Shown: positions 33,867 through 46,110, numbered from the stretch's first letter. The stretch: DNA of 64,000 nt from Tipula vernalis (GCA_958295665.1 OY282560.1:91302311-91366310); one strand, 5' to 3'. Made by a program: numbers and translations. Notes: generated by a model not told the origin, from the sequence alone.

Positions 33867-34719
33867 CTAAACGGTAAACTGCTAACACATAAAATAATGT
33901 ATTTAATATCAATTATTTTTTGTTGTTTTTCACTTTAATTCATTTTAAATTTAACGGGTGCAAGTATTTGTGCACTAGCATCATGGTTCCTAAGGTTAAA
34001 TTAGTATTGATCCGATGTAATTATAGTGTAACAATGTTTGTGCTGTTGTTATATATTGTTATCGGTAATTTTATTAATTAATTCGCATTTGTTATTCCTA
34101 ATTTTAGTTGATGCAAATGTAAGTACAATTTTTTTTTTGTCAACTTTTCTATTTCATGGTGTCGCAAAGTAATCATCAATTTGATTAGAAATACTATGTT
34201 AGTTCAGCATAAATAAATAGTTGTGATCTCGAGTGAAAAACAGAAAGAGAAACTTTATTATTTTTTTTATTCCACACAAAGGAACTTTATTTTCCAGGTC
34301 TAGCTTTCCCCAATATATTGGGTATTGAATACTTGATGGTTGGTGGTAGATTAATTTCCTTATTGAGTTCATTAACCGCAACAATCATTTTGTAATTTAT
34401 TCATTTATTATAATTATTTTGTTTTTTTTGTCAAACCCTTACGGATGTGGTGGTCTGCTCAGATATATGTTTCGCAATTTATATATGAAAAATTGAAATT
34501 TGTATTATTAGTGTAATTGATTTAATTATATTACGCCTGAATTGTATTGTTTTGTTGTGGAGTATATTTATACAGATTCTTTGATTTTGTGTATTTCATA
34601 ATTTATTTAATTTCAATATATTCCTACAAAATTTTTAAATATTTATCATGGATCTCCAACATTTATTTACTAATGAATTCGAAATTGAATGCGAGATTAG
34701 AGCAATCAAAGATTAGAGC

Positions 34720-35450
34720 AATTAAGCTTCAAAAGTAAGACAGGAGAATCGATATAGATATTCGCAGAGAGATAGAGGCTACGAAACAAAAGCCCTCCGA
34801 ATCTTTCCTCGAATTTTATAATTCGATACTTTCTAAAAGTACTGCTTTAAAGGTACCCCTTCAGGAGTCTGAACTTTTGAATATATTGCTTTTAAACATG
34901 AGTACTAGTCTTCAGAGAAAATTAGCTGGTAAATCGTTCCGTTCTATTTCAAAGCAAATTAAACGATGCGTATCCATTGAAGATACCTGGAAGCGATTAA
35001 AGGGAACATCTGATAACGAACCTCGATTCAAGAGGCATATAAATGAAATATGTTGTGATAATGATTTAAGTGATACTATATACAGCAATCCATTGATGCT
35101 ATTCAAATTTCCTCGCCAGGAAACCACTTGACATTTCAAAAACAAAATTATCAGCCAGATTCAGCTATGCTGAATTCAGTTAAATCACCAAGACCACCAG
35201 TATGTTGGAACTGTGATATTGTAGGTCATGGTTGGCCCGAATGTCCAGAGGGTTCTCAACGCAGATTTTGCTATGGATGTAAACTCAAAGACTACTCCAA
35301 ACCGGATTGTATTCGCTGCAATCCGGGAAACAGGCCAACAGGAGTGAATGTAGGAGGACCTCACTTCTCGAGCAACAATGCAACCTCCAATGCGAAGAAT
35401 GGAACAGAACCAACGACTTCCAGTACCAATTATCAACTGCTGCGCAAGTA
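34720..35450 (+). pseudogene. gag: gag of gypsy element 2
   Basis: From about 34,740, IDIDIRREIEATKQKPSESF parallels the RRTDLEIRRMIESRKQQPRESF segment of element 1 gag. It goes on to LNILLLNMSTSLQRKLAGK and SIEDTWKRL, and after a stop and frame change near 35,130 to a CX2CX4HX4C knuckle (CWNCDIVGHGWPEC) and a degenerate partner with Tyr in place of His (CYGCKLKDYSKPDC). The N-terminal third, between the primer site and 34,720, is not recognisable. It overlaps the pol frame that opens at 35,307. Confidence 0.8.
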
Positions 35451-37011
35451 AACTACATAAATCCAGTCTATTCATTTCCACAAAATATTTCAAAATCACA
35501 TCGTAGACCTTCAGGAAGTGTTAACGAATTTCAAACTTATCAAATTTTACGAGCGAAAAATAGAAAACAGCGCACTTTTAATTATTTTAGATATCGTCGG
35601 AAATTAATTGCGCTTATTACCGCATCTAGTATTAATACCACTGACGATGCGCGACCTTATGCAAATGTAATATTGGGTAGTGTGCCAATGGTCGGACTAC
35701 TAGATACCGGCGCTAGTATTACTATATTAGAAAGTGGATCTCATAATTTCCTAAACAAAGCCAATTTACCTCTTTATTCGTTGTCATCCCATATCTCAAC
35801 AGCCAGTGGTTCGAAACAGCGTTGTATTGGTTACATTAAGACCAGTATTACTTATCTCGGTATAACTAAAAATTTTACATTATATATTGTTCCTACGCTT
35901 ACCCAACCTCTCTATTTGGGAATTAATTTCTTTAAAATGTTTAATATAACACTTAACCTACCAAATTGCGTCAATGAAATCAAGTTTACTGAATCTAATG
36001 AAAAGTTTACGCCTGAGTCGGAAAGAATACCGCTAACTCGTGAACAATCTGTACAGCTATCCAGAGTTATCGAGCAATTTCCAAATTCCTCTGTATTGGG
36101 ATTGGGTCGCACGAATCTTATTACACATAAGATCGACATCGGAGATCATCCTCCAATTAAACAAAAGCATTATGCTGTCTCACCTGTAATAGAGAACCTA
36201 ATGTGTAACGAATTAGACCGTATGCTTGATTTAGGTGTGATTGAGGAGAGTAATTCGGCATGGTGCTCCCCAATGGCTATTGTTAGGAAGCCAAATGGCA
36301 AGATCAGACTATGTCTAGATGCAAGAAAACTTAACGAGTGCACGACAAAGGATGCTTTTCCTATTCCCCTAATTGACAGTTTAATTGGACGTCTAGATAA
36401 AACTAAGTTTATATCAAGATTGGACCTTAAGGATGCCTTTTGGCAGATCCCGCTGGATCCAGCATCTCAAGATAAGACCGCGTTCACCGTCCCAGGGAGA
36501 CCCCTGTATCATTTCGTTGTTATGCCATTTGGGCTGTTCAACGCACCCCAAACAATGAGCAAGCTCATGCAAAAAGGCATTCCTTATTACCTTAGATGAC
36601 CTGTTAATTACTTCATCATCCTTCGAAGAACATCTTACGCTTCTCGCAGATGTAGCAGCCCGTCTAAAAACGGCTGGATTAACTATTAACATCGATAAAA
36701 GTAAATTTTGTCTCAAGGAGCTGAATTACTTAGGATATGTTTTCAGCAATGGATGTCTATCTGTTAATAAAGATCGAGTTCAATCAATTGCACGATTTCC
36801 TGTACCCAAAACGGTTCGACAAGTAAGACGGTTCTTAGGAGTAACCGGATGGTACAGAAGGTTTATAAATAACTACTCCATCATAGCTGCACCTTTAACA
36901 GAACTTCTTAAAAAGGGGAAAAAGTTTAATTGGACTGATAGTGCTGATAAATCTTTTGAGACACTGAAAGCTGCTCTCATCTCTGCTCCCGTGTTAGTCA
37001 ATCCTGAAGAA
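35307..37011 (+). pseudogene. pol: pol of gypsy element 2 (protease, RT, start of RNase H)
   Basis: Open to 36,599: protease active site GLLDTGASITILE (about 35,693), then FPNSSVLGLGRTN, IEESNSAWCSP, RLCLDARKLNE, LDLKDAFWQIPLDP and FGLFNAPQTM. The frame breaks right at the catalytic YLDD box (IPYYLR then stop); LDDLLITSSS resumes one frame over at 36,591, so a short deletion or shift removed the bases joining them. It continues with NYLGYVFSNGCLSV, RRFLGVTGWYRRFI and LLKKGKKFNW, the connection to RNase H, and ends near 37,011 at the Bel/Pao junction. Integrase is absent. Confidence 0.88.
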
Positions 37012-38160
37012 ATCGTTACAAAGTTTCGTTGAAATTCATTATGATGGACTCGTTAGTGAAACAAAGAAGTGCGTGTAAATGCAGTATGACGAAGATTTTG
37101 AATTTTGCAAATTCATTAACCGATAAATCTGAAGAAACGATATACGATATTAAAGAACGTTTGTCATATGCCCATAAATTACTCGATCGTTTTCATTCAA
37201 TTAAGGATAAACTTTAGGGATATCCAGAGAAGCAATCGCAAATTGATGATTTCGAAAACACGTACTACCCAGCATCTCGAAGCTAAACACATGGCTGAGA
37301 AAAAGACAATTTGGGATAGAAAGTGCCAATTTTAATGATACCACTAATCAAAGTATATCACAAAACGTATCGAATGTAGTGAAGTACTGTAAAATCGAAA
37401 TTCCAGAATTTTCTGGTGACTACACGGGATGGTAGTTTTATAGACTTGTTTAATTCGGGGGTGCATAATAATGAAGCTTATTACATTGAAGCGATCCAAA
37501 GACTGAGTGAAAGATATGATCGCAAAAAATATATAATTATTTCATTTATTCGTGAGTTTCTGAATATTTCAAATATTTCTAGTGCAAACGCCAATAACAT
37601 CCGAAAGACTCATGACATCGTAGATACAGTGGTGCGAGGATTACATGCACTTGGTAATGAAAATGAATCCAGACATCCATGGCTGATTTATCTTCTTCTG
37701 GAGAGATTCAATGACAGCACGAAGGCTTTATGGGCAAAGGATCCGCTGATGTTGATATCCCAACCATTGATGAATTCCTCAAGTTTCTTGATAAACGGGT
37801 AGATACCTTCGAGTCAACGAGGACATTTTCATCATCGTCTGGCCCTTCAAAAAGTTATCAAGAAGTAACCACTAAAACCAAAAGCTTTTGGTCGACGTCT
37901 GAGTTTAGTTCGTGTCCGCTTTGCAAAATTGGAGGTCATCGGTTGTCGGAGTGCCCTAAATTCAAAGAGATGCCCATCGAAGAAAAACGGCACTACATCA
38001 GCAAAACTAACCGCTGCTTTAACTGTCTAAGCATCGGGCATCGAGTAAGCGAATGCAGATCGAAGATTAGGAGTCAAAATTGTCATCGCCTTCATCACAC
38101 AGCGATTCACGAAAACGAGAGTAAAACGACGAAACAAGCTGAGAACAAAGATATAACAGT
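37012..38160 (+). pseudogene. gag: gag region of Bel/Pao element A
   Basis: Traces of the N-terminal coiled region (DIKERLSYAHKLLDRFHSIK, 37,142) and KIEIPEFSGDYTGW (37,391), the usual lead-in to DUF1759, are followed by SFIDLFNSGVHNNE in a new frame. From 37,730 the frame is open: IPTIDEFLKFLDKRVDTFES, then knuckles CPLCKIGGHRLSEC and CFNCLSIGHRVSEC (both CX2CX4HX4C) and a damaged third one (NCHRLHHTAIH, lacking the first Cys). Internal deletion and frameshifts are present in the first 700 bp. Confidence 0.82.
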
Positions 38161-39988
38161 AACACCTGTATTAAGCGAATCAAGGGTCAACAGTAGTGCA
38201 GCATTATTCGATCATGGTAGTACACGAATCTTACCAACAGCCATAGTTCGAGTCACGGATGAAGATGGGGTAGAACGGGAAATCAGAGCGATGTTGGACT
38301 CATGCTCACAGACCTCATTTATAACAAATGATTGCATACAAAGGTTAGGTCTCAAAAGAAGAAATAGCCGCGTTGTAATAAAGGAAATAGGTGCTATCAG
38401 TGCAGGAAGTTCAAAGGGAGTAGTCACCGTGTGTATCAGACCTCGCCATGGCATACATCCGCAAATTGACAAAATCATAATAGAGGCTTTGATATTGCCA
38501 ACAATTTCATCTAGTTTGCCGGATTTAGCCATCAAGCGTGGGGATCGAGAATGGTTAGAAGACATTCCACTTGCAGATCCGCATTTCAATGGCTCAAATA
38601 ATATCGAACTACTACTAGGAGTTGATGTATTCTTCCACATTCTCGAGGATGGCCAAATGAGGTCTCCTGATTGTCATCTCGTAGCTCAGAGAACCAAATT
38701 TGGATGAGTCGTCGGAGGAGGTGCACTAATAGAGTCAAGTGAAACGGTCTCAACATATACAGCTGAAGAGCAAAATTGTGTTCGATATTACGAAAAAACT
38801 ACAACTCGAACGCAGGAGGGGAGATTAGTCACTAGGCTTCCATTCAAAGAATGCACCAAAGAGTTATCAAGCACATTCAATTTGGCTTTACGCTGTCTGG
38901 AGAGCATGGAAAGGCGATTTGAACGAGATCCAAAGCTACGCCGTCTTTATATCGATTTCTTGGACGAATATGAATCATTGGGCCACATGAGCAAAGTAAG
39001 CGGAGCAATTGATCGTGATGCGTATTTCATGCCTAACCATGGTGTCCTGAAACAAACGAGTTCAACCACAAAGCTGCGAGTCGTTTACAATGCATCGGCT
39101 AAGTGTGGTGGCAAAAAATCGCTTAATCAAGTTTTGATGAAGGGGCCAACAGTGCAACCGAGTTTACACGAGATAATTCTGAAATTCAGAATTTTTCAAT
39201 ACGTTTTGACTGGAGATATCGAGAAGATGTTCCGGCAGGTTCTTATACACGACCAGGATCAGAAATACCAGTTGATACTTTGGCGGAAATCACCTAAAGA
39301 AGACGTTGCGGCCTACGAATTAAAAACTGTCACGTATGGCACGATATCCGCGTCATTCGTAACTACGTATACCATAAATCATCTGGCTAAGCAATTTGAG
39401 GGTATCAAGCCAGAAGCAGCAAAGATCATAAAACAAAACTTTTATGTAGATGATCTTATGATGGGCGCCAAGTCTAGAAGCAAGCTATTAAAACTCAAGA
39501 GAGATGTCGTGGAGATATTGAGTAGTGGGGGATTCAACTGGCGGAAGTTCACAACAAATGATGCAGTACTGCGGAAACTACTGAACAGCGAACCAGATAC
39601 GTCAACTAAGACACTCTCCGATCATCCAGTTGCGGTACGAGTTCTGGGTATTCGTTGGAACCCAGAAGATGATGATTTTATGTTCTCGGTAGACATGCCG
39701 GTCACCGAAAAACACACAAAGAGAACTTTCTTATCAGAAATTAGTCAAATTTTCGACCCGCATGGTTGGTTGTCACTGCTGTTAATAAGGCCGAAGATGT
39801 TATTACACAGTTTATGGCTTTGCAAACTTGACTGGGATGACGAGCTTCCAGTTGATGTGGCGAAAAATTGGCAGGCCATCAGAGCAGAAATAGTTAGTTT
39901 TGGACCAAATTGGATTATGTCCGAGGGAGATTTGTTTGTGGACCGATTCAAACATTGTTCTCGATTGGCTTTCAAGCCATCCAGGTAG
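38161..39988 (+). pseudogene. pol: Bel/Pao element A protease and reverse transcriptase
   Basis: One frame runs from 37,730 to 39,988 with a single TGA at 38,705-38,707, in the conserved KFGW position, so probably TGG to TGA. The protease motif reads MLDSCSQTSFIT: the Gly after Asp-Ser in the usual DSGSQ is Cys, which should weaken or kill it. The reverse transcriptase has PNHGVLKQTSSTTKLRVVYN, LTGDIEKMFRQV and the catalytic NFYVDDLMMGA (about 39,438), then IFDPHGWLS. At about 39,960 the frame leaves coding similarity because the RNase H core is deleted. Confidence 0.88.
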
Positions 39989-40605
39989 ATGAAAAACATT
40001 CGTTGCCAACCGAGTTTCGATTATTTTGGATAACTACAGCAGAGATGTATGGAGGCACGTTCCAACTAAACACAATCCTGCCGATTGTGCAACGAGAGGG
40101 TTATCTGTTGTCGAGTTGCTGGACTTTTCTTTATGGTGGAAAGGACCAGATTTTCTGCATAAACCAATTGAACATTGGCCGCAACAGAAGGGCATCGCTG
40201 TAACCGAACATCTTTACGAAAGAAAGTCAAAAGCTATTTCACATGTTTCGTGCACGGAGTCAAATGATTTTCTTCAGCGACTGGTTTCCACAACGTCAAA
40301 ATGTCGCAAGTTACTTCATACCGTGTCTTATTTACGAAGGGTGTTCACTCGGCCTGAGAACAAACCTAAACATAAACATTTGTCTGTCGAAGAAGTCAAC
40401 GAAGCCGAACTGTGGTTATGCCGAGAAACGCAGAAAATATACTTCAAAGAAGATTACGAACGATTGATGAGGAAGGGATCATTATCAAAAAAGGGTCCAT
40501 TGTTAGAGCTATCTCCGTTTTTAGACGAATACGAGGTAATGGCAGATTGGCCGAGCTGCCCTTGAGAGAATACTGGGGTTCTCACCACTGCACATACACA
40601 TTAAA
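39960..40605 (+). pseudogene. Bel/Pao element A RNase H tail and integrase N-terminus
   Basis: After the deletion the sequence gives DWLSSHPGR, a TGA, KTFVANRV and, in the frame open from 40,026, WRHVPTKHNPADCATRG, the C-terminal signature of Bel/Pao RNase H. It continues with LWWKGPDFL and, near the end, LELSPFLDEYE, the start of the integrase zinc-binding region. It then breaks off; the HHCC motif and DDE core are absent. A TGA replaces the usual Trp before KTF. Confidence 0.82.
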
Positions 40606-41507
40606 AAAGTAGCCGGTTCAAGAGGTCTGAACCTAAAAATTACAGCCAAAATTAATTGAGGAATTGATCCAACCATCAGTATTGATATAGAGATAGTAGA
40701 GAATATTATCTCCTACCTGCCCCGCCTTGCTTCTGTATGGTATACGGATGGGTGAAAACAGACGGGGGTACCGGTGCAGGAATAGTCGGGCCCAACCTAC
40801 AACTATGCATACCACTGGGTAGCACCCCCAAAGTTTTTCAGGCAGAGACCCTTGCTATTGATGTTTGTGTGCTTCAATGTCTCAAAAAGAAGTATAAGAA
40901 GACCGAGATCTATATAATTTCTGACAGCCAGGCAACTCTGCTAGGCTTAGGAAGCAAATAAAGTCACCCTTTTGTGGTCTCCTGTCCACTTCACCACTAA
41001 AGCAAATGAGGCAGCAGACCGATGTGCAAAAATGGGAGCAAGCTGAGATTTCCTGAGTCCCAGTCCTAGTATTGCTTTTTCCAAAACCCAATTGGCAGAT
41101 ACCTTATACTAGTGGGAGCAGAACTATAGGAAATTACTCTGGGAATCCTCCATTGGGATCAGACAGGCCAAGAAATTATTCAGTTATAATATTATACGTC
41201 TGGGAGAGGAACCGAGGATGGACCGCCAATACCTAAGATCCCTTGCCTGGTTTTTAAAAGGGAAGGTCCGTTACGGACCAATGCAGATTCTGTAACTGCG
41301 GTAATGAGACATCGGAACACCTACTAAAATGATTCCAGTTCCTACATAATCCAGTGGCCTAACGCCGACCCACTGGATATGCATCAGGTAGCGGCGTTTA
41401 TCCAGAACATATACCTACATTTTACGTAGGAATCTCTAGGGATGCACAATAGGCCTCAATGGTCGCAGGCGCTCTGGGCTACAAACACCCACCCTTTAAA
41501 AAAAAAA
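40606..41507 (+). pseudogene. 3' end of an RNase H-bearing LINE (LOA/I type)
   Basis: WYTDG (about 40,736) then, after one lost base, KTDGGTGAGIVGP, FQAETLAIDVC and IYIISDSQATLLGL are RNase H motifs with the catalytic Asp, Glu and Asp. Downstream in other frames are NEAADRCAKMGA, CRFCNCGNETSEHLLK (a CX2C...H zinc motif) and ISRDAQ-ASMVAGALGYKHPPF just before an A run (41,498-41,507), which marks the 3' end. RNase H is found in I, LOA and R2-unrelated LINE clades but not in jockey, so this is a different family from the LINE at 11.5 kb. The reverse transcriptase that should precede it is absent here. Confidence 0.78.
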
Positions 41508-42041
41508 GTAGCGTACGTTCAAAATTCTTTGGGTAAGGTATGCTAGTCCAATTGTTTTTCCTTAAAATCAACGTTTATATGACCCGTTACAACTTGTATG
41601 AGCACATATCAAAATTTGCGGTCTACAAACCGCAAAAGATTAGAGGATAACACACAAATTCAGAAATGGAGATTTATCAAATTGTTAAGCTAGGCTTTTG
41701 TCCAATCAGATCTCAAACCAGTCAATTTTCACTTTGATTGTGGTCATAAAGTAGCGGGACCTGGAGAGTGTTGACTCCCAATTTAAACCGTTCATATAAG
41801 CCGTTATATGTAGAGAAAAAGCGTCAAAAATGATCTCAAGCTGAATGTATGTCAATCGTTAGGTAAAGTAGCCACTTTTTACCTAATACAATTTTTTTGT
41901 TCAATGGGGCGTTCGACGTCGTTTGAAGAAAAAGGGTCGTTCGACTAATTGTTGTCAGACTGAAAATTGTTGTTCACGTTGGTCAACATCTATGCAATTC
42001 TACAGTCAGACTGGCAAACGTTTTACTTTTTGGTGGCATAT
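41508..42041. other. Non-coding DNA without recognised gene
   Basis: Nothing supported. Confidence 0.4.
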
Positions 42042-42866
42042 TGTTCAGAATAATATGATATAAGCTATAGGGTGTCCGGGCGAGGGAACATTAAAGCTAT
42101 GAACATTGGGATGCAGCAGAAAGTTCGAGAGAAAGAGAAGCAGAACGGAAGGATAAGCTGCGTGGTTGACGGCAGAGAGAAGAGAAAAGTGCAACGAGCT
42201 AGAAACAATCAAAGTCGACGGGTGAAATTAGCGAATTTACATTATTAGACTTAAACCATGCACAACCGCCAACCAAGAGTTAAAAATAACGTCATCTACC
42301 AACAATGAAATCAACTTCAGTTCTTTATTTTTTATTTTTTGTTAGTTCTCTTATTCGCCACTTTAGAAGTGGCAAAAATATAGAATTAGTAAAAATATTC
42401 TCAATGTGTTTGGACGCTTCTCGTCAATAAAAATAATTAAATTAATTGAATTTGAATTACATAAAAATTTAGACATTAACATTGGTTATTTCAATTCTAA
42501 CGTGTGAAAAATTACAGTTTACTAAATCCAGTACTATTGTTAAAAATCAACAAATAACTTACAACATAGTTTTTGGTCTGTGCAAGCCGGATACATCAAC
42601 CCGCATGGTCGGACATTATTGGTTTTACAAAGCAACGAACATTGAATTGAAACGCCATTGTATCACGCATTATTAATTTCACAAATCACAATACAACAAA
42701 GCAATTAATCATTAATCAATAGCGCCAACTTTCGGCAAATACAAAACCAATTACAACACAAATCGTCAAACAGTAAAAAAAAAATGTTGTAACTACACGA
42801 TCAGACAAAAAGTCAGGTCTCTAGCAAAAATATATTCATTGTAAACCACATTGTACACGAATCATC

Positions 42867-44010
42867 ATGATTGACGAGATAGGCAATTTAATCAAAAAAC
42901 ATAGATACGTAAAATCTCGTCTCACGAAGCAAGAAAACGCTAGCAAGAAAATTGACATTAACATGTATGTTCGAGTTGCAGTCACGGATTCCAGATGTAG
43001 ACAACATACTCTTGAGAATTTATTTCTATTAAAGAACAAATATTGGGGTTGTCCAATTTCGCAGACGAACACATGACAGAATAGGAAGAATTTGAGAATC
43101 AATATTACGCTGTTAAATCAACTATGGCAGAACGAATCCATGAGCTAGATTTATTGGATGGATCCACACACAAATCAGAAACCAATGATTATAAATCAAA
43201 TAATCATCAAATATCTCATATTCCAGTGAAATTACCTGATACTAAATTGCCAACATTTAATGGATAAGTGGATTTCATTTAGAGATACATTTGAATCTCT
43301 GATCAACAAACACCCATTAATCAATGATATACAACGTTTTCATTATCTACTGAGCGCAATTGAGGGTGAGCCAAAACGTCTGATTGAAACAATTGTACTG
43401 TCGGAAGAGGGATATAAACAAGCATGGACAGTATTACAGCAGCGGTTTCATGATAAACGCGCGATCATTGACAAACACATACACGAGATTTTTCAATTAA
43501 AGCCAATGAAATCAAATAATTCGTTGGAGCTGTGCCGCCTCATAGATGACTGTTGCAGTCATTTAGCCACTTTAAAAGTGGGATAATATTATCATATATA
43601 TAATGAACGCTCGCCTGGACCCGGATACGGGGTATAAATGTCACAGTCAAATCATGAAGCACCAACTTGGACTAAGATGTTGGAATTAACCTTAACAATA
43701 GAGCTCGAATATTGAATAGAACGGTACATACGATCGAAAATCGTGTTAATAATACAAATACAACACGTAAATCATCATCAAACATGCACTATGTGCAAGG
43801 TATGCAAATCGACTAGTCATTACATTCAACAATGTGAGCAATTGCTTAAACTGACACCAACTGAACGATTTCAAAAAATTAAACAGCTTCAGTTGTGTGT
43901 AAATTGTCTTCGTAAAGGACATCAAATCCCACAATGCAGATCTTCGTCCTGCAAAATATGCCGCAAACCACATAACACCTTGTTGCACAAGACAATCAAC
44001 AGACATTAAA
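42867..44010 (+). pseudogene. gag: gag of Bel/Pao element B
   Basis: A Lys-rich start (IDEIGNLIKKHRYVKSRLTK) is followed after frame changes by WISFRDTFESLINKHP and QRFHYLLSAIEGEPKRLIE, then AWTVLQQRFHDKRAIID, the DUF1759 pattern. From 43,743 come zinc-binding motifs CKVCKSTSHYIQQC and CVNCLRKGHQIPQC and then CKICRKPHNTLLH, the usual three for Bel/Pao. Stops at 43,586 and around 43,080 break it. Confidence 0.85.
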
Positions 44011-44560
44011 GCCAGTGTCCCAACAAAATTAAAATAACGTATTAACGACTTCAGTGCGGAGGTTCGTGTTTTGATCATACCGAATATAACAGCGAATCTT
44101 CCATCAAGATACATATCCAAGAGCATCGAAAGTATTATTTTAGCCGATCCTGAATTCAATGTATACCAAGGGAAATAGATGCTCTCATTGGAGCCGAGCT
44201 ATTGTTTAAATATTCTGTTGGACGAGCGGATACAAATATCAGATGAGCAACCTGTGTTTCAAAATTCAAATTTTGGATTCATTGTTTGCGAAAATCTTAG
44301 TAGTGCCAATTCAATTAGTATGACAATCACAGTCGAATTTCAAAAGGAAACTGAAATTGAATTGATGCAGCTCGTCAAACAGTTCTGGCAACTGGAATCA
44401 GTAGATTTCAATTTTGTCCTCACAGCCGAAGAAAAAGTTTGTGAGCAACATTTCGTTGATACACACAAACGTAACTCACATGGAAGGTACATTGTGCAAC
44501 TACCACTTCGTCCTAATATTATACAACTGGGCGATTCGAAATAATACGCATTGCAGCGGT
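44011..44560 (+). pseudogene. Protease region of Bel/Pao element B, active site lost
   Basis: After HKTINRH the expected protease N-terminus with its D(S/T)G is not present, apparently deleted. What remains is the C-terminal part of DUF1758 and the linker: DPEFN, DALIGAEL-like remnants near 44,170, QNSNFGFIVCE, then LVKQFWQLESVDF and VCEQHFVDTHKRNSHGRYIV, which leads to the reverse transcriptase. Confidence 0.75.
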
Positions 44561-45405
44561 TCAAATATTTAGTGAAGCAATTACAAAATAATGATGCCTC
44601 CAAATAAGGTCGAGGATGACACAACCAACTTCAAAGAACTACATAGTTATTACATTCCTCATCATGCAATCATAAAACCCCAAAGCACAACAACGAAATT
44701 ATGCGTTGTTTTTGATGCATCGGCGAATTCAACCACAGGAATTTCACTAAATGATGCACTGATGGTAGGGCCTCGAACTCAAGACGAATTATTTTCGATT
44801 ATATTTCGATTCCGCAAATATAAGGTGGTATTTACCGCGGACATCGATAAGATGTACCGCCAAATTCTCATCGATCAGGATCAGCGTTGTCTGCAAAGAA
44901 TCATATGGACACGGCATATGGAATATCATCTGCGCAATTTCTAGCCACGCGCACCCTGAATTAAATTGCAATTGACGAAGGAGAAAGGTTTCCAGCTGCA
45001 AAAACAGCTATCCGCGATTTTTATGTCGATGACTGTATACCTGGTGCATATACTGTAAATCAAGCAATAAAGATAGAGCAAGAACTACGCGAAATGCTTC
45101 AAACAGCTGGTATGAAGCTACGGAAATTCACTTAAAATTCAAAAGAACTGTTGGATGATATTCCAGAATCGGAAAGAGATCAAATCGATGCAACCGAGTC
45201 CAATCAAACTATAAAATCATTAGGTTTGATCTGGAATCCCGACAAAGATGTTTTTATGTTTTATAATCAGCCAATAACAAGAAATTCGTTCCAAACAATC
45301 TTGAAGCGAATTGTACTATCTGAGCTGGCTAGCGTATTCTATCCTTTGGGTCTCCTAGCTCCCATAATCGTCACAGCTAAGATTTTTATACAACATATTT
45401 GGTAA
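44561..45405 (+). pseudogene. pol: Reverse transcriptase of Bel/Pao element B
   Basis: YYIPHHAIIKPQSTTTKLCV, FDASANSTTGISLNDALMVG, FTADIDKMYRQILIDQDQR (catalytic Asp in motif A) and, in another frame, AIRDFYVDDCIPGA (motif C, about 45,012) are clear. Then MKLRKFT-stop, SLGLIWNPDKDVFMF and VFYPLGLLAPI follow. A stop at 44,942 and at least two shifts break it. Confidence 0.85.
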
Positions 45406-46110
45406 CTCCATCTAGACTGGTATGATCCGGTATCAGCTGATGACGGGAATTTTTGGAAGGAGTACAGGCATCAATTCAATACCACTGCATCCATTAAACT
45501 TGCACCATGTGTTCTGACCTCTAACCCAACAAGTGTCGAAATACACGGATTCTCAGACGCAAGCGAAAAGGCGTACGGTTTATTTAAGATGTATTGATGA
45601 AAACAACGAAATATTAGTCAGTCTTTTATGCAGTAAAAGCAGAGTGACACCTCTCAAGTCCCAAACAATCCCACGTTTGGAGTTATGTGCAGCGCTGTTA
45701 CTGTCGCGGCTTGTTGCAACGCTTACAATTTCGCTTAAGCTCAATATTGAATCCATCCATTTATGGACGGATTCTATGATCACGCTCGCCTGGATACATA
45801 CTCCATGTAATCTACTAAAGGCATTCGTTGCAAACCGGGTGTCAGAAATACAAGAACTTACATCCAATTACAACTGGCATCATTTCGACACTACAAGAAA
45901 CCCAGCCGATTTAGCATCGCGTGGAGTTATGCCAAAGGATCTTCATTCGAATACGCTCTGGTGGAACGGTCCCGAATATCTAAAATTTCCACAGACAGAA
46001 TGGCCAATCAAGAATTTCCAGTTATCATCGATCAGTGTCATCGGAAAAGATCAATCGAAACATTCACGACCACTGTTGAACAACCTTGTGAGTTCTCGAA
46101 ACTGAAGAAC
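45406..46110 (+). pseudogene. RNase H of Bel/Pao element B
   Basis: VEIHGFSDASEKAYG (45,535) is the start of the Bel/Pao RNase H. The frame from 45,600 gives VTPLKSQTIPRLELCAALL, IHLWTDSMITLAWI, FVANRVSEIQEL and TTRNPADLASRGV, the full later half. A shift just after SEKAYG separates the two parts. It degrades the RNA strand during reverse transcription. Confidence 0.85.

Larger units (their letters stand above)
33699..37011 (+). mobile_element. Ty3/gypsy LTR retrotransposon 2 (plus strand, 3'-truncated)
   Basis: A relative of element 1: a putative 155-bp 5' LTR, the same primer-binding site, a gag with paired knuckles, and pol reaching into RNase H. It stops abruptly at about 37,011, in the segment that aligns with LVNPNF of element 1, where Bel/Pao sequence begins. 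No 3' LTR is visible, so either the 3' half was deleted or it lies outside the window beyond later insertions. Confidence 0.85.
37012..40605 (+). mobile_element. Bel/Pao retrotransposon A (LTRs not seen)
   Basis: Gag, DUF1758-type protease, Bel/Pao reverse transcriptase and the start of integrase lie in order on the plus strand. It abuts gypsy element 2 on the left and an RNase H-bearing LINE piece on the right, and neither edge shows an LTR, so it is a truncated copy. The RNase H core and most of the integrase are missing. Confidence 0.85.

Noticed and set aside
33964..34640. N-terminal gag of gypsy element 2
   Set aside because: No similarity to the gag N-terminus of element 1 and many stops; not annotated as coding.
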